A stretch of 64,000 nucleotides of DNA, from contig JACONQ010000005.1 in NCBI GenBank assembly GCA_014281115.1, positions 2,418,001 to 2,482,000 of the forward strand, given 5' to 3'. The number at the start of each line of letters is the position of its first letter. Position 1 is the stretch's first letter. This DNA is from Laburnicola sp. R22_1 (Eukaryota > Ascomycota > Dothideomycetes > Pleosporales > Didymosphaeriaceae). A program made the translations under genes and the position numbers. Below, piece by piece: positions 23,099-33,700 of the stretch. The notes beneath the pieces were generated by a model. That model was not told the origin of the DNA. It saw only the letters and a list, made by a program, of their open reading frames with translations, and did no database searches.

Positions 23099-24174
23099 GT
23101 GGCGTTAAATTAACTACCTAGGAGTAGCACAATAAAGGCTTTTATCTTAAATATCATAATAAAAAAAGCAGAGCCCCCTGCTTAGTAATTAAAAAGAGCG
23201 TAAAAAAGGTAATAATAAAAAAAAGCGCGTTTAAACTGCTAAGCGAGCTTGGTGGTCTTAGCGTCGGGCTGCTCCCATAAGCAAAATCTTTACAAAGAGG
23301 CCACTTAGAACTTTAGGGGAGATAAGACTTTAGCGTAGCCATACTATAAGCTATCTCTTTTTTACTATTCTAAGTTATAAACTACTATCTAGATTATTAT
23401 TAATAACACAAGTTAATATGTTAATAGGTATATTTCTTATAAGTAGTAAGACGTGAGTAATATATACTAGATATACTATCGCTCTATTACCGTATTAAAG
23501 TTGTCCTTAATAAAGTCTCCACTGTCTCTCTAAGTCCTACTATTTATCTAGGCATTAATATTGTTTCTAAAGAAGTACTTACTATTGCTAAAAAGTACAC
23601 GCTAAAGATTCGCGTCACTATTACTAATATGGCCACGCTAGAGTTCTATTTTATTTATAAAATACTTGTCTAGCGTAATAAATAGGTACACTTAACTATT
23701 TAAAATGCTATCCACGTATACTAGTTAGGCTAGCATCTAATCTAGTTTATAAAGAATGGCCAGACTATATTCCCGCTCTAGTAAACGTAATTACTTCTTA
23801 TTAATAATAGAATCCTTTAGTAAGAGACGTAAGAGAATAATAAAGTCTTTATTAATAAGCTCTAGTATAGTAAGAGTGTTATATAGATCTACAAGATTCT
23901 TCTAGCCATTATTACTATTAAGTTAGCTTATCTAAGCAAGTACGCTGCATAGCGGCGCGAGCGCGGATGACTAATAATAGCGATAGCGATAAGCTAGGTG
24001 TGCTATATATAGTGTAAGTAAATCTTACATAGATTAGAAGCTTATAAGATGTAAAGTTATTAAGGTGTTTAAGGTTAGTCTTTAATTAGAATTAGATGCG
24101 GTATATAGTAGTATATATAACCTTTTATTTTAATTTAATTTAACCTTAAACTAATAAAAGAATAAAAAAGATGT
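23099..24174. mobile_element. insertion in R1 copy 2 that begins with the hairpin-bearing repeat
   Basis: Starts GTGGCGTTAAATTAACTACC, the same start as the short elements at 54533 and 62782 (reverse), including the near-palindrome AGCAGAGCCCCCTGCT at about 23,167. It continues into AGCGCGTTTAAACTGCTAAG and about 0.95 kb of AT-rich sequence shared in part with 48,450-49,047. R1 resumes with AAGTCTATAT, giving an 8-10 bp target duplication (AAGTCTAT). Whether this is one element or a short repeat next to a pogo-like fragment is unresolved. Confidence 0.4.
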
Positions 24175-24345
24175 TTAGTAAGCCGACTAATATAAGTCTA
24201 TATATGTCTATATATCTCTAAATATTTTTATACTAGCAAATTACTTATATAAATATATATAAATATATATATATTTATATATATCTGCGCATATTTGCGT
24301 ATAGTTAAGTAGTCTCTCTAGAAAAAACTTTTCTAATATAGTGCA
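24175..24345 (+). mobile_element. R1 copy 2, segment d (right end)
   Basis: Final part of R1: CTAAATATTTTTATACTAGC, then GCGTATAGTTAAGTAGTCTC and the terminus AAAAAACTTTTCTAATAT. It completes copy 2. Confidence 0.55.
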
Positions 24346-24387
24346 CCTAGGGTAGCTAGAATAGCTAGAGTATTCTAAATATATTAG

Positions 24388-25355
24388 GAAAAGTTTTAAA
24401 TAAGTATAAGTACCTAGAATAGCTAAATAGCTCTAAGTATACCTATATATACCTATACACTAAATACACTTATAGCGTATTAGTAATACTAATTTTTTTA
24501 GTATATATATATACAAGATTGCGTAAAAATACGCACCTATACTACTAGTATATCTAGGACACCTAGAGTATATAGAGCACCTATAGCATCTATACTATTA
24601 AAATAATACTAATTAATTAGCAAATAACGCTTTTTAATTAGCTAAAATGTAAAAAGCTTAGTAAGCTACTTAGTAAGCTACTTAGTAAGCTACTTAGTAA
24701 GCTTTTAAAAAAGATTTTTAAAGTATAAAGTTAAAGTCTCTTACTAGATAGTAATTACTAGTTAATATAATAGTACTAATTACTAGCGTATTATATATAA
24801 CTTTAATCTAATTCTAAATTCTAGATTTTACAGGTTTAAATAAAAAAATATAGTTTTATAATTATTTAAAAGGATTAGATTAGACGAAAATTAGTAGCTT
24901 AGTAAAGAACACTATATTAATAAGTTTAAACTTTTATAACTTTTTTAAAAATTTGCACAATAATTTAGAAGTACTATATTTTTATATAATAATATTACGT
25001 AATATATATAATAACTAGTAAAATAAAGAGTTTTTTATTAATTACTAACTAATTACGTAATAATAATAGTATTTTAAAATTTAATAATTAAAGACTAGTA
25101 CTCTCTCTATAAATCTATTAAAAACTAAAATTATAGCTTTACTAGTAAAAAAGTTATAAAGCTTTACTAGTAAAAAAGTTTATCTAGACTATTTATATAT
25201 ATCTACGCAAGTCTGCATATATCTATACATTTCTAAGCATTTTTGTGCTAGTAAATTACTTATATAAAAATATATATAAATGTATAAGTCTACGTAAGTC
25301 TGCGCACATCTGCGCACTATACCCATAGTTAAGCAGAAAAACTTTTCTAATATAG
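24388..25355 (+). mobile_element. R1 copy 3, uninterrupted (968 bp)
   Basis: The only contiguous copy in this orientation. It runs from ATTAGGAAAAGTTTTAAATA to AAAAACTTTTCTAATAT; these ends are inverted repeats of about 15 bp. Every internal landmark of the split copies is present in order. No open frame or protein motif survives, so R1 may be a non-autonomous DNA element or too degraded to classify. The target duplication is not clear because both flanks are AT-rich. Confidence 0.6.
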
Positions 25356-26505
25356 TTAAGCTAACCTTTTATAAATTATAAAACTTAATAATAAATATAA
25401 CTAAGATTTAATAGCTAAAGTATATAAAAAATTAGAATTAGAATTAGCTATAGTAAGGAGCTAAAGTATAGTGGGGTAATATAAAAAAACTAAAAATTTT
25501 TATACTCTTTTTAAAATATAATAACTTATTTATTTAGTAATAGAAAAATTATAGAGTTATTATATATAACGTAAGTGTATAGCGAGTGTGCCGGCTAAGC
25601 GAGCGCGCTATCCTAACAAGCTATTAGGCCTTCTACGCATAATTACTCAACACTACAACGTTGTACTATAGCCTATAGTAGATATTCTTAATTGCTAATA
25701 TCTACTATATCTTTTTTATATGTACGCGAGTTGTATTATATTTTACTATAGCGCTTGTAGTGCCTTTTACCCTGCTTGCCTACACCTGTTTAGGCCCTAT
25801 CTTTTCGTATTTCCCTCTCTACCTGCGCCCTAACGTTGTATTAGGCTATTAAATCCTCTGCCTGTTCCTTTAATAGATCTCTACCCTTCTGGATTCGCTT
25901 TCTTTTGCGTAATTTGTGCTTAAAAGCAGTCTTGTTTAACGCTTTAAGCTGTAGCACTTAGGCTGCTAATAATGTCTGCCTATGCAGTAGTATTGCAGTG
26001 CCTCTCTGCAGCTAATTAATAATCTTAACTATTAGAGTTAGTGACAATCCTTAGTGCTTTTAAATACAATTGCGAAGCAGCGTTAATTAAGCCTCTATTT
26101 TGTTGGCGTTAGTGGGTGTCTTAGGGTTCTATTGGGTCGCTCCTAGTAGAGGCGGTGTTGGCGTCTAAAGCTTAACATTAAGCTTTAATAGCACTACTAA
26201 TAGGTTATTAGGCACTAAGCCAGTTGCTCTAAAGCTTAATATAATGTTTGCCTTTAAGAACGCCTTCTTAAAGACCTTTGCAAACGTTGCAATAAAGGCT
26301 TTCTTATTAATTTGGCTAATGTGGTCTGTTGCCAAGACTCTAATCTCTTTGCCATACTTCCGCTTTAAGGGGGCAAAATAACCCACGTTAAGTGGCTGCA
26401 GGATATATAATAAGTGTGGAGGCATATATAGAGTAATTATCTTGTTTTTATTGCAAAGATCCTGGAAGGCAAGCGACTTGTGGCTCTCGTAGCTGTTAAT
26501 TATTA

Positions 26506-27829
26506 CAGTACTAAGCCAAAAGTCTGTTCCCCGTAGGGGTAAGCGAGGTCCGCCATCATCACCACCCCGTCGCGCAGAGCGCTCCGGCACCCCCAATATC
26601 GCTCCCGGAGAGTTGATAATTGATATAGAGATAATTATTTGATCAATATTTTGTTTAATACCCGCGCGCACGCCGGAGAGCAAGTAGGCGGCGCGGCATA
26701 CTAAGTATAAGCTTGCGAATCAGCGAATCAGGGATCCTACGCCAGCAATCTTTCAACGCCGCGCAGAAGGTCTCAAAGTCCTCGTCGCTGTCGCCAAGGT
26801 CGCCCATATTGGGGTAACGCTTATGGAGTTCTCTCTTAAGGGACCACCAGAGATGTTCGATGGGGTTGATGTCGGGGGAATAACGCGGCCACTCGATCGG
26901 TTGTATGCCGTGTTCCGCCAAAAAATCGAGCGACTGTCGCGCCCTGTGGATGGGCGCGATGTCGTGCATATAGATATCTCCTGCGTGATAATTACAGAGG
27001 AGTCCTTCGCGTAGAGCTTTAATATAACTCCATGCGCTGTATCCTTTGCGACGAGCTGCTGGGTCCCTGGGCATGATTACTAAGGGACTCCGCCGAACCC
27101 GCCCTCTCCGATTAAGCCAGATACTCGCCCACACTATTGCCGCGCGAGATCTTGATATAACTGTCTCCTTGATCATCTCATGTCTCTATTTCTCGTGTGG
27201 GAGGCGAAAAACCTATGTAGATGTGCCGCCGGAGCGTCTTTGAATAGAGCACTTATCTGAGAACTGGAAGGGCTGTCCGCGCCAATCCTAATTGCGATAT
27301 TCCCGTTCGAATTGACGCCTCTCCTGGGCCACCGCGCGAGTGATCTTGGGCTTCCGCGCTGCCTGGAAGTTGGTCAGGCTCTCTGCCTTCAATGCGCGAT
27401 ATGCAGTCGTTCGAGAGATGCGGCGGAGGGAGGCCTCGCGGAGGAGGGCTGGGTATTCGATCCTCGGGTTTTTTCGTGCCTCTTGATAGAGTACACGCTT
27501 GTCATGTGTATTAAGCGCCTGGGGACGCCCTGATCGAGGCCGCGATTAATTGTGGTGTTGTTCTCTATATCTCTGAAGTGTTTTGTTGATGCAGCGACGC
27601 GTACAGTTAAACTCCTCAGCCAACTCCCGCGATGACGCGCCCGCCTCACACTTCGCGATAATTAAATCCTGTTGCTGGACAGATAATTCGGCATTGCAGC
27701 GACGATTTCCTGAAATTTCTACACCAAAAGAGCTCATATTGGTGGAGTAATGTAGTGTTGAAAATAGGGTGTTGGTGTTGGTGTACGCGCGTTAGCGTGT
27801 TGGGGGAACAGACTTTTGGCTTGGCACTG
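26506..27829 (-). mobile_element. Tc1-like transposon nested inside the pogo element
   Basis: 1324 bp between TA duplications (26504-26505 and 27830-27831). Terminal inverted repeats are CAGTACTAAGCCAAAAGTCT and, at the other end reversed, CAGTGCCAAGCCAAAAGTCT; the match runs on through GTTCCCC to 27 bp. It is clearly richer in GC than its host, so it probably arrived later or was hit less by RIP. Confidence 0.92.
26655..27737 (-). pseudogene. Tc1/mariner DD34E transposase, frameshifted
   Basis: N-terminal helix-turn-helix from ATG 27737 (LSVQQQDLIIAKCEAGASSR, then FNCTRRCINKTL). The second catalytic Asp and the Glu are both present in the 173-residue C-terminal open frame (26655-27176): MHDIAPIHRA followed, 34 residues after the Asp, by the Glu of PRYSPDINPIEHLWW. 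That spacing is DD34E, typical of Tc1-like transposases including fungal impala-type elements. The middle part (YRALKAESLTNFQ region) is reached only by changing frame, and one stop lies near 27,300. It is decayed but much less than the surrounding copies. Confidence 0.87.
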
Positions 27830-28743
27830 TAGTAGCACATGGCTGCCCACTCTCCGGCCCTTAATCTGCTCAATAAAGTGCCTTAACCAGGCTACACTAA
27901 TATTGTTTGTGGTCTAACTATTGTCACTAACCCCAATACGCCATTGGGGCCTCAAATTGGGGTACCAGGACGCGTCGTGGTTCTTTGCTTTGAAGATAAG
28001 GTAGGGCGCAATTGCCCAGCCTATCGCGTTAATCGCAGCGATGAAAGTCACCCACTCACGGTCCCCTTGTTGCAGCCCAATAGGCTTAGTACGTCTCTCT
28101 AATGCAGTAACTACTTTAACGCGATTTCCAACGCCCATAGTAAAGCCAGTCTTGTCAAAGTTATAGGTATCTTCATCCAGGATACTGTACTTGGCCTTAA
28201 CATTATGTACGAGGTCGAACCAAGGCCCAATAACCCCTGGATCGCTGCACAAGACTCTCTGGCGATCCCTCTATCGAGTCATATGGGATTTAAGTCCAGG
28301 TTCGCGTTTAACAAAGTTTAAAGCCTATCGCGGGCCAACAGGCTTTGCGCCGCGTGCAGCGCGCAGTTAATTAGCTATATCTTCAACACAATGAAGCGTT
28401 GGGGCAAATCCTTAAGTATTAAGCTTCCTGATATACCGCACAAGCGTCCTCTCTTCTATCTTTTAAAGATTTGCTGATTTGGGGTAGGTATCGCGTGTGG
28501 ACTGCGTCCCAGCGCGTTGACGGTTAATTAACCTTTGGGATACGTTGTAGACAACAGCTGCGCGTCGCACGCTTAGTTTTTGCGGCTCTTTAATTGCTTG
28601 AAGGGCAAGCTTAATCCTCTCCTCTTTTGGAAGCAATTCGAAATTAGGTTGTTGAGACATTGAGGTGTAAAGTAGTAGAGCCCTGATAGCTTATTAGGGT
28701 GGCGCGCTCGCTTAGCCGGCGCGCTCGCTATACACTCACGTTA

Positions 28744-29330
28744 ATAGAAAAAGTTAGTAGGTTTAATAAAGGTATACTTACGTAATATTAACTAATTAGC
28801 GTAAAATAGATTTTTAGCCTTAAATATAAGGATTTTAAAAAGCTAAAATTATAATATAAAAACATTTTTACTAGAGTATAAAATCTATTTATATTTAAAT
28901 ATAGTCTAGTTATTAATAAAACCTATACACATACAAATTTTTAGTATAGGTTATTTTCTAAAAATACTTTTAATATTAAATTATTTACTTTTTCTATTTT
29001 TAGCTATAGAAGTTTTATTTTATAATCTATTTAACTATAAATAGTATTACCTAATAGCTAAAAGGCTAAGAAACCTTATAAAAGTAGAAAAATATAGTAT
29101 TAATATTTTTTAATATATTATTTAAACTTTAATTTTCTATATAGTCTAAGGCCCTATAACTTTTCTATTACGTAATACTATAGTCTGTAATTTTAATATA
29201 AGGTTATTTACTAGTTAACCTAGCTATATAAAAATTCTAGCTTAATAGCTGTAGTTTTTAAGAAATAGTATTTCTCTAGTTTTTTAAGTAAATTATAGTG
29301 GAGAGCTGTGCTTAAAGGAGTTGGGTGTAG
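28744..29330. other. AT-rich repeat remnant
   Basis: Low-GC DNA between the pogo element and the moderate-GC island. It consists of AT-rich relic sequence with no preserved motif. Composition recovers at about 29,300. Confidence 0.4.
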
Positions 29331-29558
29331 AACATAACGAACTTCTAGAACATTATAACAAGTCGGCGAAGCCAGAATGCCACAAACTTAATAATAAAGC
29401 AATTAATAAGACAGTTAATTGAACGTAATCAGTCAACGTTGCCGTAAACTATAGAAGAATTGCATAATGGCGCGGGACTCGCTAAATAATATATGTACTC
29501 CGATTCTGCAAGGGCAACCGCGTACTTCCAACACAGATTATCCGCTTCTGCATGAACA

Positions 29559-30600
29559 TTATGCAGGAGCTTCAGAGGGGTATTTCGCTATTCGCTCAAG
29601 CCCCTGCGAATCGCCCTCTACGGTGTTCACCAATTCCTTATCCACCCAACCGTTCGTATACCCACCTCCAAAATCAACTAAATAAGCATCGTCAAGCACG
29701 TCAACAAGAACGTTATTCGGTTTCGCGTCTCCCCAAACGATCTGGTGCGCGTGAAGCTCGTGAATCGAATGTGTTATTTGCTGAACCCATTTTTTGCGTA
29801 GCGAGGTCTGATTCGGACCCCATCCAGGGCAGAGCAGTGTCTTGTTTTCGCAATCGATGTATGATAATAGAAAACCGGCTATTCTCGATGTTCCCTTGTC
29901 TTCAACCACGCCGAGGAGTCGAGAGGTACGCACGTCTTCTTTAAGTTCGGCGGCATGGATCTTGGCGTATGTAGATAGTTCTCGATGGGTCATGGAAATG
30001 TCACTTGGCTGTAACTTCTTAAAGAAGCAAACATCCTGTCCCTTGATGTACACTTTGCCAGGCCGTGTTGGCAGGGCCACCGCGTCATCGCTCAGCCGAA
30101 TGTGGATATCACTTGGACGGTAAACGGGGAATATGGAGCTGTCGAGCTTTTTGGCGGGAGGGAGTAGAACACCAACAGGAGCGCGGTCTACAGTGGCGTC
30201 AAGTGGAACTGGAACTAGCTCATCCCCAGCCAAACTGTAGGGTGTACCTAACTTGTTTGGGAAACAGGCAGTCCTGGAGCGTGTACAGTCGTTTGCAATC
30301 CAACGGAAGTATTTCGCGGAACAGCGGTAGAAACGGTTTCGTCGCCCATTCGTAGAATTCTTCAAGAGGATCGACAAACTCAATGTCGTTAGGATTTTCT
30401 GGTAGAGGCGGAATGTACTCCGGATCCGAGTGTTTTACATGAAGCAAATACTCCTTTAGCAACCTTGGGTTGCCTTCGAAATTGGCGGTGAACAGGTCAA
30501 TACGGAAGTGTATGTCGCTAACGAAGACGTTCAATTCAACATCGGTGTTGTGAATGCTGCTCCCCGTTGTCCCAATCTCGTACACTGGACGCTGAGCCAT
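29559..30600 (-). pseudogene. protein-kinase-like gene with one frameshift
   Basis: Reads from ATG 30600 (MAQRPVYEIGTTGSS) for about 123 codons, including the conserved-looking block FYEWATKPFLPLFREILP. It then needs a one-base shift near 30,220-30,231 (a GGGG run) to continue to the stop at 29559. The second part has a kinase C-lobe: VWGDAKPNNVLVD (HRD-like catalytic loop, Asp and Asn present), LVDFGGGYTNGW (DFG-like). The N-lobe is short and the glycine loop is not evident, as in divergent fungal kinase-like proteins. About 347 aa if the shift is real. The break sits at a homopolymer, so an assembly error is possible. Flanked by transposon sequence on both sides. Confidence 0.65.
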
Positions 30601-31319
30601 AGCCGGAGGTTGAGATCGGCCTTTGACTTGGGAGGTACCGTCGATTTGTGCAAGTTGGAATAGTCCGTTCGGATTATGGGCTTAGGGAAAAGAAACGAAG
30701 AAGGGATGGGACGAGCGCTTGTCGAAATTATGAGAGGCGCGTCGACGGTGGGGATTTAAGGGCGACACAGTTTGGATCACGTATGTGCGAGAGGATGCAG
30801 CTCAGGCGACCTTCGCGGGCGTTAAGATTCAGATTTGCGGCCGAGAGGCTGTCGTGTCGGCTAATTGGCTCTTCAAGGTGCTATTTTTGGCTTAGGTTCC
30901 TGTGGCGCAGCTTACCGGTATGACTCTTGTTGCACGAACCTGTACAATGTTTGTGACTGCGCTACTACTACTTGCAGGCGCCAAAATCAAAACAACAGCC
31001 CCGCGTTCGCCCACACCACCGCCCACGGCATCACAGATCATACATCTCTCGTGCTGCTTTATCAATTCATCGTTCATGCCCCTAAAGCACGCGCGATCCG
31101 AAGACCTATACGCCGGCCGTACATCGTCCTAGAAGCGTCTTCGACTCCTGACCCCCGTCTCACGCCCGTTTCCGCCCGCTCCCTCCGCCGACTTCTCCCT
31201 CCCCCTCAGGCGCCGAGTTCGTCTCAATTCGCTCTCACTCGCGAGAACCTGCGGCGCTGGGAGCTCTCGCAGTCTTCGACGCACGCCGCCAGCTGTTTGC
31301 CTCTCCCTCTGACACCTCG
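30601..31319. promoter_or_regulatory. divergent intergenic region of the kinase island
   Basis: About 0.7 kb between the minus-strand kinase-like gene and the plus-strand DUF7924-like relic, with normal GC. It should hold both promoters; no specific element was recognised. Part of an open frame that starts at 30865 overlaps it but its first 150 codons lack conserved features. Confidence 0.35.
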
Positions 31320-32085
31320 ATGGCAAGCCCATCCGAGTCTCGAGACTCGTCGCCCACGCGGGCCACGGCCGCCAAAATCGACCCCGGAACGCGTCTCAAT
31401 GCATACGGCATCACTATTAACAGCAAGAAACACCATTCCCTCTGACCTACAAACGCACATTTCCAAGGTAGTCAAGGCAGTGCGGGAAGCAATCACACTG
31501 TCGGCGGCGAGGCTTGCGAAGAAGCAGCCGCGGGCGCGCGGGATAGGCAAGAAGGCCGCTATTGATCTGCTCTGCGCCGACCTGCTCATTGAGGGCAAGG
31601 CCTAAACCGTGCCTATTTGCCTCTAACACCAGATATGACCGTCGCCACCGACGTTGGGAAGCTGACGCAGCCGTGCCCGGATACCGTTATCGCATACATC
31701 ACCTCACAGGCCGCCGAGCTGGCCGACGTCAAGCTAGCACTAATGTTAGACGAGGAGTGCGTGTTGGCAAAGGTCCTGCTCTCAGGCAAGCTCCATTTCC
31801 CCTTCCTCACCTGCCAGTGGAAGAGCTAGTCAGGCAGCAAGACCCATCACGCGTCTTTACAGGGCGCATGCGATAGGGCAATTATAGTCCGCTACCTCTA
31901 CGAGCTTTATGCCTCCGCCGGCTGCACGCCTTCTGACATCGACACATATCACTTATCCATCACATGCGACACGCTGACCGCCATTCTATTCGTCCCTGCT
32001 GACGATGAGGTTATGGGGTTTGTGCGTGGAGACGCTATAATTCAATTGGTACGACACCCTCGTAGCTCACATGCATGGGCTAGTC
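31320..32085 (+). pseudogene. DUF7924-like fungal gene relic, several indels and stops
   Basis: From ATG 31320 the frame reads MASPSESRDSSPTRATAAK, then GTRLNAYGI, and stops after 42 codons. Matching segments continue in other frames: PSDLQTHISKVVKAVREA (from about 31,440), GIGKKAAIDLLCADLL, then LTQPCPDTVIAYITSQAA and LHFPFLTCQWKS (31,650-31,828), and AIIVRYLYELYASAGCTPSD with HLSITCDTLTAILFV (31,880-32,000). The order of a short basic N-domain, a 'QPRPD' type motif, a 'FPFLTCQWK' motif and 'ARDGAAIVRYL' is what I recall of the large fungal DUF7924 family of unknown function. At least three frame changes and one TAG (after CQWKS) break it. Family assignment is from memory of motifs and should be searched. 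Confidence 0.5.
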
Positions 32086-32193
32086 CCAGCTAACACCGCA
32101 GCGTTGCAGTGTTGGCGCATTACGCCAATTCCTGAGACTCTATAACAAGTCCGACCCCAACTCTGTCGCGCAATTGCATCCTGCACAGGCAAA

Positions 32194-33040
32194 ATGGAGC
32201 TGTTACCTTACATTGGACGAACCTCACAATTTTTTCGTTTAAGCTTCGACCGCGTCCTAAAGTCGCCCATCCAGCTTTGGGAAGGAGACCGCGAAGACGA
32301 GTTCAGGAAAGCATTCAGAATTGAGGCGCAGATCCTCGAAAGACTAGGCCATTATTCAAGAATTGTTCCGTTTGTTTGCACCATTCACAACTCGCCAAAA
32401 AGTTGACTAAGCTTTTTGAACAGATATCATGGGACTTTATATAATGGCATCTTGCTCGGTGAAGCAAGTCACGGCAATTTGCAGAAGTTCATCGACTCGC
32501 GTAATACGACGATAGACACCTCTTTACGCTGGAGATTGGCCGAGCAAGCAGCTGAAGCGATAACGCATATACACGAAAATGGTGTCATCCACTCAGATCT
32601 GCGCCCCGAAAACTTCCTGGTACACGATTCAGGTGAACGATCGGCCGACGGGTTGACATTGTTCGATCTGTGGCTTTGCGACTTTGGCGGTTCAACGTGT
32701 GAGGTACTTGGACTAGATGGAGGGCACATGCCGGATACACCGTTCTTTGATCCGCGAATCGCGTCCTGGGAGTCCAAGCCAGCCACTGACATCTTCAGCT
32801 TGGGATCTGTCTTTTATGTTTATTATGAGTGGATACTGGCCTTTCAGAACCAGTCCACCTCCCAGTACTGCAGAGGACATGGATGTCTACCGGGATGAAG
32901 TGGACAAACTATTCCAAAAGGGCATTTTCCCAGACGTAAATGGACTGCAGGGTAGAGACGTGATTAGGGGCTGCTGGGAATACCGATACAAGAGTGCTGC
33001 AGAAGTGCTGAATGATCTGAACTCCAGACATCGAGACTAG
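32194..33040 (+). pseudogene. protein-kinase-like gene, one intron and one frameshift
   Basis: Exon 1 starts at ATG 32194 (MELLPYIGRTSQFFRLSF). A 54-bp intron at 32370-32423 (GTTTGT..GAACAG, branch TTGACTAAG) joins RIVP to YHGTLYNGILLGEASHG in frame. The C-lobe is clear: VIHSDLRPENFLV (catalytic Asp and Asn), LCDFGGS (DFG), then ATDIFSLGSVFYV. At about 32,817-32,823 one extra T shifts the frame; the C-terminal part continues as IMSGYWPFRTSPPP to SAAEVLNDLNSRHRD, stop at 33040. Length would be about 264 aa, a compact fungal kinase-like protein. Lys of the N-lobe is not obvious. As with its neighbour the single indel sits in a short homopolymer, so pseudogene versus assembly error is open. Confidence 0.68.
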
Positions 33041-33698
33041 AACATCGCAAGATATGTACTTTGAGGCAAGATGTTCAACAATGGATCATGTAACCTAGCT
33101 TGACTCCATGGTTTTGAAAGGCTGAAAGAAGGGTGTTGTACTTGGCGTTTCCAAAAATCACGGAGACGAGTATGTCATCAGATGATGGATTACGTCTGCA
33201 GCTCTCAACAACTCACATAACTTGATGGAATCGCTCCAGCCGCTTGCCCGGGCCGGCTACTCGCACGTGAAGTACGTTGTCCAGATATATTGTTGCTGCG
33301 TTAGCAGCCAAGGACAATCCGTTCAAACTGTACGAAAGCTGCATCGCTGATTGACCCATTAAGCTCACCTGTGAGCGCCGTTTTAAGCCAAGAGTTGGAT
33401 CGGATCAATTTCGCCAATGCCGAATTAGGGTTATGGTTAGCCGGGGCGACGGAGCTAAGGCGTTTTAAGCACGGTTTCCTCCAGTCACAAGCAGGTGATA
33501 TCATTAGCGGATCTGACCAGATTTTCTTAAAGGGGACACCCTGCGGGTGTTAAAATGGAACCCTTAGCTAGGTTAGTTTGGGCAATACTATTCTGCTTAT
33601 ATATTATAGTAATATTTCCCTCTAAAGAGTCTTTAGTGTTAATAAAGTTAGGTGTAGTAAGTGCTCAAAATAGGCATAGATAAATACTAAGGATTTAT
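33041..33698. other. unassigned moderate-GC then AT-rich stretch
   Basis: 33.05-33.55 kb has normal GC and short open frames on both strands (for example 33301-33504 minus) with no motif I recognise. It may be the end of a broken gene. From 33.56 kb the sequence is AT-rich relic DNA up to the pogo element. Confidence 0.35.
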
Positions 33699-33700
33699 TA

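Larger units (their letters stand above)
25660..28660 (-). pseudogene. Fot/pogo transposase, in two pieces around the nested element
   Basis: N-terminal piece: ATG at 28660, psq-type helix-turn-helix (VRRAAVVYNVSQRLINR), then the first catalytic aspartate intact in YNFDKTGFTMGVGNR at about 28,160. After a stop near 27,914 the frame continues to GRRVGSHVL, where the nested element enters. C-terminal piece from about 26,503: IINSYESHKSLAF (D to N at the second catalytic site), LQPLNVGYFAPLKRKYG (D to N at the third), then FRATGLVPNN and a basic tail with stops. The two pieces join in frame across the duplicated TA when the nested element is ignored. Stops are mostly CAA/CAG or TGG changes. Confidence 0.88.
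25569..28741 (-). mobile_element. second Fot/pogo-like transposon, split by a nested Tc1-like element
   Basis: Flanked by TA at 25567-25568 and 28742-28743. Terminal inverted repeats of about 50 bp start ACGTAAGTGTATAGCGAG on the left and ACGTGAGTGTATAGCGAG on the right (reverse complement); both continue through GCCGGCTAAGCGAGCGCG. Total 3173 bp, of which 1326 bp is the nested element and its duplicated TA. Coding direction is minus. Its terminal repeats differ from the element at 18276, so it is a separate family. Confidence 0.9.

Noticed and set aside
30865..31605. 246-codon open frame as a complete gene
   Set aside because: Only its last 60 codons match the DUF7924-like pattern. The first part is out of frame with the ATG at 31320 that starts the recognisable N-terminus.
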